Below the pieces are notes generated by a model. That model saw only the letters and a program-made list of their open reading frames with translations. It had not been told where the DNA came from and searched no databases. A stretch of 33,440 nt of DNA, from contig DIJC01000017.1 in the NCBI GenBank assembly GCA_002421005.1, positions 1-33,440 on the forward strand. Reading direction: 5' to 3'. This document shows, piece after piece, positions 27,112-33,440 of this stretch. Source of the DNA: Enterobacteriaceae bacterium UBA5654 (GTDB taxonomy: Bacteria > Pseudomonadota > Gammaproteobacteria > Enterobacterales > Enterobacteriaceae). Every line of letters begins with the position of its first letter. Position 1 is the stretch's first letter. Position numbers and translations under genes: made by a program.

Positions 27112-28143
27112 TTACTCCTCTCTGCTCTGGATCTTCTCCAGATAGTCTTCAAGCTGGTGCCGCCGGAGATAGTCGCTCACCTCCCGCGCCCAGCGTTCTC
27201 CGCTGCCGAGCACCGCCCGGCTGACGGTGGCGGCGTGCAGGTAGCGCGTATCGTAGAGATTGATCAGCATCTGGTTCATCGCATCCACATTAAAATCCGG
27301 CTTTTTCTGCCGCTGTAGTTCCAGCGAGCGCAGAATGCGTGCCTGTTTCTCCGGGTCCGGCGCAATCACCTGCTCGTGTAATTCGCCGATCACCAGGAAC
27401 TCCGGCGGAATGCCCTCTTCCCTCGCCGCCTGAAACCGGTAATGTCCGTCCAGGATCACATACGATGCCAGCCCGGCGACATACCAGACGAGGACCGGCG
27501 GCAGGGTTCCTTCGCGGCTTTTCTTGCGCCACCACTTCAACCGCCCGGCGTTTACATCCACTGGATAGCGCCCCAACAGCAGATTGCCGCCCCACCACCA
27601 GTCCACCAGCCGCACCTTATCCGGCTGGGTCAAATCGGGCAGATCTTCGGCGTAAAGCGTCCAGTCGCAGCCCATTTTGTCCGCGCTGGTCGGTGACTGA
27701 AAATGCCAGTTCTCCACGGTAAACGGCTTTTTGAGGGAGTATGGTGCGTTATTTTTCACCTGCGTCATGGGTCGCAGCAGCCAGCGTCGGGCGGGCAGCA
27801 GCGATGCCGTCATCAACTGGCGGGCAAAATAGCGGCACCACTCACGAGTCCAGGCCTCATGTCCTTTATGAAGGATAGCTTCGATGTCCTGCGAGGTGAT
27901 GGGCGGCAGCAGCTCCTGCTGGTCACGGTGATCGGCATTAAACACCAGCCAGACGCCGGAGTAGTCTTTCAGTACCGTCGCCCAGAACAGCGTCTCGCCG
28001 CGCACCTGCAACGCCATTCGCTGATGATGACCGCTTTGCATGTCCAGCGGACGCGTGCTGGCGTCGTTCTCACGCACGATGAGTTCAAGACCCTGCCAGC
28101 GGTCATTACGGTCGAGGAAGTCTTGCCACCAGAAGTCAGACAT
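27112..28143 (-). CDS. Hypothetical protein with ParB-like domain
   Basis: 343 aa with no confident family name. Residues about 212-262 (LKWWRKKSREGTLPPVLVWY..YVILDGHYRFQAAREEGIPPEFLV) match the ParB/sulfiredoxin-type nucleotidase core, in which a DGHYRF/GxHR-like loop binds nucleotide. The N-terminal 200 residues are tryptophan-rich and unrecognised. No partner parA is present, so chromosome partition is unlikely; a nucleotide-dependent or DNA-modifying role, or a stand-alone defence-type protein, are alternatives. A GGAG lies about 12 nt upstream of the ATG. It sits next to mcrBC but points away from it. Confidence 0.7.
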   Translation of the reverse strand: MSDFWWQDFLDRNDRWQGLELIVRENDASTRPLDMQSGHHQRMALQVRGETLFWATVLKDYSGVWLVFNADHRDQQELLPPITSQDIEAILHKGHEAWTREWCRYFARQLMTASLLPARRWLLRPMTQVKNNAPYSLKKPFTVENWHFQSPTSADKMGCDWTLYAEDLPDLTQPDKVRLVDWWWGGNLLLGRYPVDVNAGRLKWWRKKSREGTLPPVLVWYVAGLASYVILDGHYRFQAAREEGIPPEFLVIGELHEQVIAPDPEKQARILRSLELQRQKKPDFNVDAMNQMLINLYDTRYLHAATVSRAVLGSGERWAREVSDYLRRHQLEDYLEKIQSREE

Positions 28144-28360
28144 GTGGGGGGCTCCGGGGGTTGGGGTTATTTTTTATTAACGCGAAGAGTTGCACTTTAT
28201 CCCGTTCAGGCCGTGTTGACCAGTCAGGGTGGAAGGTCCGCAATTATCACCGGGGTGACAGAACATCGGCTTGCAAATCTGCAAACCGTAGTTTAGAGAA
28301 AGGGTCAGAGAAGAGTTTGAAAGCGACTGATGTTAATCTAATTCTTGCCCCATTGATTAA

Positions 28361-28372
28361 CACTGTACAGTG
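28361..28372. promoter_or_regulatory. 12-bp palindrome upstream of mcrB
   Basis: CACTGTACAGTG, perfect palindrome 52 bp before the mcrB ATG in the 281-bp gap between the ParB-like gene and mcrB. A likely operator. Its CTGTACAG core lacks the 8-nt spacer of a LexA box. The rest of the gap (28144-28360) shows no clear feature. Confidence 0.5.
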
Positions 28373-28424
28373 AGTACGCGTTACCTTAACCAAAGAATAA
28401 GTAAGGTTACAGCAGAGGAAACAT

Positions 28425-30503
28425 ATGATGGATCTTTTGGATAGTGTTGAAGCAGGTAAGCTGTCGCTCAGTGAATTGATAGATACTCTGGCTGAAGATA
28501 ATAATTATCCTACTTCCAGGTGGAATCAGCGATATCGTGAATTTACGATGCTGCTACAGCAGACCTCAACATTCGCAGAGCCCGAAACGGATGATTTGGT
28601 CAAACGACTTTGGTATGAACGTGATAACGGCATTGCCAGTATTCGTCAGGGCGTGCCCTCTTTGGCGGAATATCAGCAGAGTCTGCCCTTACTCAGAGAA
28701 CTGACCGAGCGCATCCATCAGCAACCGGATGAATCAACCTACCAATATGTTGGTAGCGCACTGCAACAGGCCAAAGAAACCGGGCTATTAAAGCGGATGT
28801 ACTGGAGTTTGAGAAACCGTGTTTTTGCCGCTTTTTCGCCAGAAACCTGCACCAGTACCGTGGATGAAAATGCGTTTGCAAAAGCGGCTGATTTTCTGAA
28901 TAAACAATTCCACCTCGGTTTGGCACTAAACGGAAATTGGTTGCAGAAAAATCATGAACTGAAACAAACCCTACAAGCTCAGTCTCCCAATGCAGATCCT
29001 TATTACGTAAATATGGCTATCTGGCATCTCTATGAATTATTACGCGAACGCGACAATGAACAAAAACAGGAGAAAATAGCCAGCACCCCATCGACAGTCA
29101 GCGATGAGTTAACGGGCATTAAGTCCCTACCGCATTCACCTGTGAACATGATCTACTTTGGTCCTCCTGGCACTGGCAAAACCTTCACGTTGCAACAGAA
29201 GATGAAAGAGTACACCTCTCAGGCTGCGCCCACCGATCGCGATGCCTGGCTCGATTCTCGCCTTGAATCGTTGAACTGGATGCAGGTTACAGGGCTGGTG
29301 CTACTCGATCTCGGTAAACGAGCTAAAGTTCGCCAAATAACCGAACATTTGTGGTTCCAGCGTAAAGCCCTGGTGAATGGCCGCAGCAATAACCTTTCCC
29401 AAACAGCCTGGGCGACACTGCAATCGTTCACCGTCCCAGGATCCACCACAGTTGCCTATAAAGGCCGTCGTGACCCGGCGATATTCGACAAAACCGCCGA
29501 TAGTGAATGGTTCCTGGTTGAATCCCAGTTAGAGCAAGTGGATGAGCTGCTTTCTCTTTATGCAGAGTTAAAGCAAGGTCCTAAATCTGCCGAAGCCATC
29601 CAGCGTTTTGCGGTGGTTACTTTCCATCAATCATACGGCTATGAAGAATTTATCGAAGGTATTCGCGCTCGCTCTGATGAGAGTGGCAATATCTCCTACC
29701 CTATTGAGCCGGGTATCTTTATGCGCTTGTGTCAGCGTGCCAATGCGGATCCGGCACATCGCTACGCCATTTTCATTGATGAGATCAATCGCGGCAACAT
29801 CTCCAAAATCTTTGGCGAACTGATCTCGCTGATTGAAGTCGACAAGCGAGCGGGTATGTCCAATGCAATGAGCCTGCAACTGTCTTACAGCGGCGATCAC
29901 TTTAGCGTGCCCGCCAATGTCGACATCATTGGAGCAATGAATACTGCGGACCGCTCTTTAGCACTGATGGATACTGCTTTGCGCCGCCGCTTCGATTTTG
30001 TCGAGATGATGCCAGACCTCTCTTTGCTCAGTGGCATCAAGGTGAAAGGCATTGAACTCGAGTCGTTGCTGGAAAAACTCAATAGCCGCATCGAAGCACT
30101 TTACGATCGTGAGCATATGCTCGGACACGCGTTCTTTATGCCTGTAAAAAATACGCTCGATTCCGGTGATGAAGACGCCGCGTTTAAACAACTAAAGATC
30201 GCATTCCAGAAGAAGATCATTCCACTGTTGCAGGAATACTTTTTCGATGACTGGAACAAGATCAGGCTGGTGCTGGCAGATAACCAAAAGCCAGATGACA
30301 GCCTACAGTTCGTGATTGAGAAAACCGACGATCTGGATACGCTTTTTGGTAATAACCATGCTTTACGACGTCACGATCAGCAATCGACAGCTTATGAGCT
30401 GGAAGCATTTGATCAAGAGATCTGGAATATGCCACAGGCTTATCGCGCTATTTATCAGCCACAGCAGACCCTCCTGGACGAGCAGGCTGTAAACCATGGA
30501 TGA
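28425..30503 (+). CDS. mcrB: McrB-type AAA+ GTPase of a modification-dependent restriction system
   Basis: 692 aa, far longer than E. coli McrB (459 aa). The AAA+ GTPase core has Walker A GPPGTGKT (246-253), Walker B IFIDEINRGN (449-458), the McrB hallmark MNTADRS (505-511) and an arginine cluster ALRRRFDF (518-525). The N-terminal 240 residues do not look like the E. coli McrB DNA-binding domain and are unrecognised. About 195 residues separate Walker A from Walker B, far more than usual; roughly 284-367 look like a winged helix (GLVLLDLGKRAKVRQITEHL then strands). GAGG precedes ATG 28425; a second ATG follows at once. GC is lower than in the core genes, indicating acquisition. It overlaps mcrC by 8 nt. 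Confidence 0.9.
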   Translation: MMDLLDSVEAGKLSLSELIDTLAEDNNYPTSRWNQRYREFTMLLQQTSTFAEPETDDLVKRLWYERDNGIASIRQGVPSLAEYQQSLPLLRELTERIHQQPDESTYQYVGSALQQAKETGLLKRMYWSLRNRVFAAFSPETCTSTVDENAFAKAADFLNKQFHLGLALNGNWLQKNHELKQTLQAQSPNADPYYVNMAIWHLYELLRERDNEQKQEKIASTPSTVSDELTGIKSLPHSPVNMIYFGPPGTGKTFTLQQKMKEYTSQAAPTDRDAWLDSRLESLNWMQVTGLVLLDLGKRAKVRQITEHLWFQRKALVNGRSNNLSQTAWATLQSFTVPGSTTVAYKGRRDPAIFDKTADSEWFLVESQLEQVDELLSLYAELKQGPKSAEAIQRFAVVTFHQSYGYEEFIEGIRARSDESGNISYPIEPGIFMRLCQRANADPAHRYAIFIDEINRGNISKIFGELISLIEVDKRAGMSNAMSLQLSYSGDHFSVPANVDIIGAMNTADRSLALMDTALRRRFDFVEMMPDLSLLSGIKVKGIELESLLEKLNSRIEALYDREHMLGHAFFMPVKNTLDSGDEDAAFKQLKIAFQKKIIPLLQEYFFDDWNKIRLVLADNQKPDDSLQFVIEKTDDLDTLFGNNHALRRHDQQSTAYELEAFDQEIWNMPQAYRAIYQPQQTLLDEQAVNHG

Positions 30504-31782
30504 AGTGATTTCTGTTTTTGAATATGATCTGTTAGGCAGTGGAAAAGCGGCTTCAGTCGGCGCAAAGCTGGTCCCCCAACAGGTCTTTGATTATTTAGAA
30601 GAGCTTAGCCTGACAAGTATTCAGGGAGGCCAGTTTCTCAAACTCACCTCCCGCTCAGGTTTTAAATTGCTTCAGGTACAGAACTACGCGGGGATGCTTT
30701 CTACACCTCACGGTGTACAGCTTGAGATATTGCCTAAAGTTGGTAAAAACCTCACGCATGCGAGTGCACGCGAGGTATTGCTGACGATGCTTAGCCATCT
30801 GCCTGGGTTTCGACATATTCAGACCCAGCAAGCTACGCTTCAGGCTCAGCACATGCCTTTGCTTGAGGTTTTTATCAGTCAGTTTTTGCATAGCGTCAGC
30901 CAATTGCTTAAACAGGGTTTACGCTCTGACTATGTGAGCGAGCAAGATAATCTGCCTTTTATGAAGGGCAAATTAATGCTTTCTGCACAGTTACGACATA
31001 ACGTGGTGAATCGTCATAAATTTTGCGTCGATTACGACGACTACATGCCAGATTGTGCAGCCAATCGACTCTTACATTCCGCACTGGATAAGCTAGCCAG
31101 TCTGAAACTGTCATCAGAGAATCAACGCTGGCTTTATGAAATGCGCTTTGCTTTTGATGGTATTCCACTGAGTCGGGATATTGAGAACGATATAAATAGC
31201 TTACGTCTGGAGCGCGGTATGGCTCATTACAACGAGCCAATGGCCTGGGCGCAGCTGATTCTAAAAGGAATGAGCCCGAGCGCCTTGCAGGGGAATACTG
31301 ACGCCATATCACTCTTGTTCCCTATGGAGGCAGTATTTGAGTCTTTTGTTGCTCAGACCCTGCCTGACGAATTGCCTTCTCATCTTCACGTTAAATCGCA
31401 GGCTGCTATTTATTCGTTGGTGAAGCATGGTTCTGTCGACTGCTTTAAGCTTCGCCCGGACTTGTTAATTCAGTCACGTCACCCGATAAAAATCGACATG
31501 GTGATGGATACGAAATGGAAGCTGTTGAATAGCAGCCTGCAAGAAAGATCACGGTATGGCCTGGCACAATCCGATTTCTATCAAATGTTTGCCTACGGCC
31601 AAAAATATCTTGATGGAAAAGGGGAGATGTATCTGATTTATCCTGCCCACGATGAATTTGACCAACCGATACAGCAGCACTTTGCTTTTTCGGAGACCTT
31701 AAAATTATGGGTTGTGCCATACCGGATAACGGCGAAGCGCGGAAAGAGGATGATGTGGATGGGTAATATGGGTGGTGCATAG
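30496..31782 (+). CDS. mcrC: McrC-type PD-(D/E)XK nuclease subunit
   Basis: 428 aa, longer than E. coli McrC (348 aa). An N-terminal region binds the McrB hexamer in known systems. The C-terminal endonuclease core shows FESFV (E282), RPDLLI with D322 and DTKWK with D338 and K340, i.e. a PD-(x)n-D-x-K active site. The start overlaps the mcrB end by 8 nt, so the pair is translationally coupled. McrBC complexes translocate and cut DNA containing methylated bases; no methyltransferase is nearby, as expected for a type IV system. Confidence 0.92.
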   Translation: MDEVISVFEYDLLGSGKAASVGAKLVPQQVFDYLEELSLTSIQGGQFLKLTSRSGFKLLQVQNYAGMLSTPHGVQLEILPKVGKNLTHASAREVLLTMLSHLPGFRHIQTQQATLQAQHMPLLEVFISQFLHSVSQLLKQGLRSDYVSEQDNLPFMKGKLMLSAQLRHNVVNRHKFCVDYDDYMPDCAANRLLHSALDKLASLKLSSENQRWLYEMRFAFDGIPLSRDIENDINSLRLERGMAHYNEPMAWAQLILKGMSPSALQGNTDAISLLFPMEAVFESFVAQTLPDELPSHLHVKSQAAIYSLVKHGSVDCFKLRPDLLIQSRHPIKIDMVMDTKWKLLNSSLQERSRYGLAQSDFYQMFAYGQKYLDGKGEMYLIYPAHDEFDQPIQQHFAFSETLKLWVVPYRITAKRGKRMMWMGNMGGA

Positions 31783-31836
31783 GACGTATTTAGAAGCATT
31801 TTTTACATGCCAGATCCTGCATTGAGCGCAGTATCC

Positions 31837-32028
31837 ATGGCTAACCTGGTCAGCATCCGGGAAAACGGCTTGAGTCGGCGTTGGTTTAAGACCTTTAATC
31901 AGTTTCGCCGAAAGAGCTTTAACAGTTTTTTATTAATAACTTTCCTGCGTCCGTTATCAGAGAGAACATATAAAAAAGTGGATGATCCTGCCAGAATCCG
32001 GCGTATGCTGAAAAGCCTGACCACATAA
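31837..32028 (+). CDS. Small hypothetical ORF downstream of mcrC
   Basis: 63 aa from ATG 31837 (73 aa from ATG 31807), neither with a good ribosome site. The product is basic: ENGLSRRWFKTFNQFRRKSF, then RPLSERTYKKVDDPARIRRML. I do not recognise it; it could be a real small basic protein or the tail of a lost gene. It ends in the left arm of a hairpin shared with the convergent neighbour. The surrounding 301-bp gap (31783-32083) holds nothing else. Confidence 0.3.
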   Translation: MANLVSIRENGLSRRWFKTFNQFRRKSFNSFLLITFLRPLSERTYKKVDDPARIRRMLKSLTT

Positions 32029-32047
32029 CATTTATTATGTGGCCAGG
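32016..32047. terminator. Hairpin between the small ORF and the 272-aa gene
   Basis: 13-nt arms CCTGACCACATAA / TTATGTGGCCAGG with one mismatch and a 6-nt loop. Read on the minus strand it is followed by CTTTTC, so it fits a terminator for the 272-aa gene. Confidence 0.6.
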
Positions 32048-32083
32048 TGTCAATTAAACAGTTGGATGATTTTCATTTAAATT

Positions 32084-32902
32084 CTAATGAAAATAAAAAT
32101 CAATCTCACCATTTGTTGGGCTTTTATCTACGATTACAGTATTCTTTCCGCTAGGTGTGGGAAGCCCTTCGCCAGTGACATACCAATTTAGCTCATCAGG
32201 AAGAATTGCCCCCTCAGTCAGGGTAACGTTAATCTCCCTCATTGCACAGAACAAACTTGACGGAACCTGACGCATATCCTGTGTGTAAGATTCAAAACAC
32301 TCAACCAGTGTTGCTGCTTCTTTGTCACTCATAATCTCCAGGTCTAATTCAGGATAGCCCTCAAATGAAGTATTATATGCCCACAAGTCATCTACAATGC
32401 CCATAAACGTCACAATACCGGTTAGTTCATCTCCGGGGTTAACATCTTCATAAGAACTATAAAAATAATGTACACCGTCAACTGTGGCCCAGTTGCTGAT
32501 TTCATATTTAGGACCATGATACCCCCATGAAAGTACAGGCTGGAATACACCATAACTTAATCCATTCCAGATATAAAACAGACCGTATGGCTCGGTAACC
32601 TCCGGAATATCAGGCACTGTCCAGGTTGTTTTGAATGATGAAATATTGTTGATATCATATCGTACAGTATATCCGGGATATTCTTCCGGGGACATCACAT
32701 TCCCATTTTTGTCAAGTTTGACTGGATTTGACGGCCGTGGTTCTGTAATACCAAAATCTTTAATAATTTCACCGGTAAATTTATTGATAACAACCAGATG
32801 CTTATTGTGTCGAATACATACGCGCATAGTATTATCGACTTCGAAAACTTTATCTTCATCTACATAACCATATGGAGCAGGTACTAATTTTTGTGGTTTC
32901 AT
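32084..32902 (-). CDS. Hypothetical protein, eqolisin/concanavalin-like beta-sandwich
   Basis: 272 aa with no signal peptide. Residues 91-210 follow the pattern of bacterial and fungal proteins related to glutamic peptidases (family G1): TTWTVPDIP, LFYIWNGL, FQPVLSWG with Q121, YEISNWATV, NPGDELTGIV, then VECFESY with E201/E204. In eqolisins a Gln and a Glu form the catalytic dyad; Q121 and E201 or E204 are possible equivalents, but this is a remote match by eye. The N-terminal 80 residues are unrecognised. The low GC of the gene and its surroundings suggests recent acquisition. Confidence 0.6.
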   Translation of the reverse strand: MKPQKLVPAPYGYVDEDKVFEVDNTMRVCIRHNKHLVVINKFTGEIIKDFGITEPRPSNPVKLDKNGNVMSPEEYPGYTVRYDINNISSFKTTWTVPDIPEVTEPYGLFYIWNGLSYGVFQPVLSWGYHGPKYEISNWATVDGVHYFYSSYEDVNPGDELTGIVTFMGIVDDLWAYNTSFEGYPELDLEIMSDKEAATLVECFESYTQDMRQVPSSLFCAMREINVTLTEGAILPDELNWYVTGEGLPTPSGKNTVIVDKSPTNGEIDFYFH

Positions 32903-32957
32903 CTGAATTTCCTTTTAACAATTATTGTATATTGATGAGCAAACTTAAATTAACGCA

Positions 32958-33020
32958 ACCGTTAACCAGTTGATATGCGCTATCTTTTTGATATTGCATT
33001 AACCGAATTAAGTTAACGGT
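32958..33020. promoter_or_regulatory. Spaced inverted repeat upstream of the 272-aa gene
   Basis: ACCGTTAAC (32958-32966) and GTTAACGGT (33012-33020) form a perfect 9-bp dyad 45 nt apart, each containing the GTTAAC palindrome. It lies 55-118 bp upstream of the start at 32902, consistent with paired operator half-sites or a looping repressor. The rest of 32903-33144 shows no gene. Confidence 0.5.
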
Positions 33021-33144
33021 ACAAATAAACATTACAGGAGACGAAAATTCCGCATCGCTCAAAATATAGTTAATAAAAGTCTTAAAAAGGAACAGGTACT
33101 TTACTCTGAATAGACTACTCAATAATGCGGACAGTAGAAGCCTC

Positions 33145-33285
33145 TTAACTTAAGAGACAAGCCGGGATAGATGACTCACTTTGTTTCAATGTTTTCCGGG
33201 CTGGCAACTGCTCAGGTTCAGGTATTTCATCAGACGCCCTGCAGGATAGCGGCTCATCGGGGATACGCTTTGTTTTCTTATTCAT
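33145..33285 (-). CDS. Small hypothetical protein, 46 aa
   Basis: ATG 33283-33285, preceded by AGGTG 7 nt upstream, opens MNKKTKRIPDEPLSCRASDE, then IPEPEQLPARKTLKQSESS and IPACLLS before TAA 33145. It is polar, has no membrane segment, and its Pro/Glu/Lys/Ser-rich composition suggests disorder. It is unrecognised; the good ribosome site makes it more credible than other short frames here, but it may still be a remnant. Confidence 0.4.
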   Translation of the reverse strand: MNKKTKRIPDEPLSCRASDEIPEPEQLPARKTLKQSESSIPACLLS

Positions 33286-33363
33286 GGAGTCACCTGTTTT
33301 GTGTTGAGTTAAGAATATTATCTCTGTTCAGGTGGCCCAATTTACCGTGTCACTACAGAAAGC

Positions 33364-33398
33364 AAAACGCCCGCAGGGTTTATCCTGCGGGCGTTTTT
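33364..33398. terminator. Strong bidirectional intrinsic terminator
   Basis: 11-bp stem ACGCCCGCAGG / CCTGCGGGCGT with a 6-nt loop, flanked by AAAA on the left and TTTTT on the right, so it terminates on either strand. It is 20 nt from the minus-strand stop at 33418. Confidence 0.9.
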
Positions 33399-33417
33399 AA
33401 ATGGTTGAAGCTGACCG

Positions 33418-33440
33418 TTAAGCCGCGTTCTTTTCATAGA
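33418..33440 (-). CDS. Partial CDS cut by the window edge (C-terminus only)
   Basis: Reading the minus strand gives ...YEKNAA and TAA at 33418-33420, followed by the terminator at 33364-33398. Six codons cannot identify the protein. The call rests on the stop-plus-terminator arrangement. Confidence 0.45.

Noticed and set aside
28361..28372. CACTGTACAGTG as a LexA/SOS box
   Set aside because: LexA needs CTGT-N8-ACAG; here the half-sites abut directly.
32922..33122. 66-aa minus-strand frame
   Set aside because: Only a TTG start, no ribosome site, hydrophobic AT-rich product in the promoter region of the 272-aa gene.

Overview
The window looks like chromosomal DNA from an enterobacterium of the Enterobacter/Lelliottia/Citrobacter/Klebsiella type. 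The evidence is a near-colinear fadH - rlmG - ygjP - ygjR - alx block matching the E. coli order (ygjQ missing), high-GC core coding sequence and typical enterobacterial promoters. No database search was possible; all names rest on reading proteins and motifs by eye.

Layout. (1) 1-342: two tandem ~120-nt GC-rich palindromic repeats and a terminator. (2) 343-10590: a carbohydrate uptake and breakdown locus. The minus-strand operon encodes a lipoprotein binding protein, two CUT1 permeases, a GH13 glucosidase-like enzyme, a GH130 mannoside-phosphorylase-like enzyme and a DUF1861-like beta-propeller. The divergent plus-strand operon encodes a LacI-type regulator, a CpsG/ManB-type phosphomannomutase and a MalK/UgpC-type ATPase. 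Two identical 14-bp operators lie between them. The inferred logic is import of an oligosaccharide, hydrolysis of an alpha-glucosidic bond, phosphorolysis to a hexose-1-phosphate (probably mannose-1-P), then mutation to mannose-6-P. (3) 10595-16836: conserved core, with fadH (candidate FadR operator), rlmG, ygjP, ygjR, and alx behind a yybP-ykoY Mn2+/pH riboswitch.

(4) 16883-22265: choline-O-sulfate locus. betC-choX (minus) is divergent from a LysR regulator, followed by choV-choW (plus). BetC frees choline from choline sulfate and ChoXVW imports the quaternary amine; no betABI is present in the window. (5) 22272-27104: single accessory genes. These are an orphan mtnB with a perfect Met box, an orphan TerA/TerD-domain gene, a LysR regulator divergent from a flavodoxin-fold quinone reductase, a gene-poor patch with a 17-bp inverted repeat and small gene remnants, and a VOC-fold protein. 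(6) 27112-33440: lower-GC accessory region with a ParB-like-domain protein, an mcrBC modification-dependent restriction pair whose McrB is enlarged, a 272-aa protein resembling the eqolisin beta-sandwich, and small or partial ORFs up to a strong terminator near the right edge.

The best candidates for undescribed biology are the mixed GH13/GH130/DUF1861 phosphorolytic sugar pathway and the enlarged McrB with a winged-helix-like insert between its Walker motifs.
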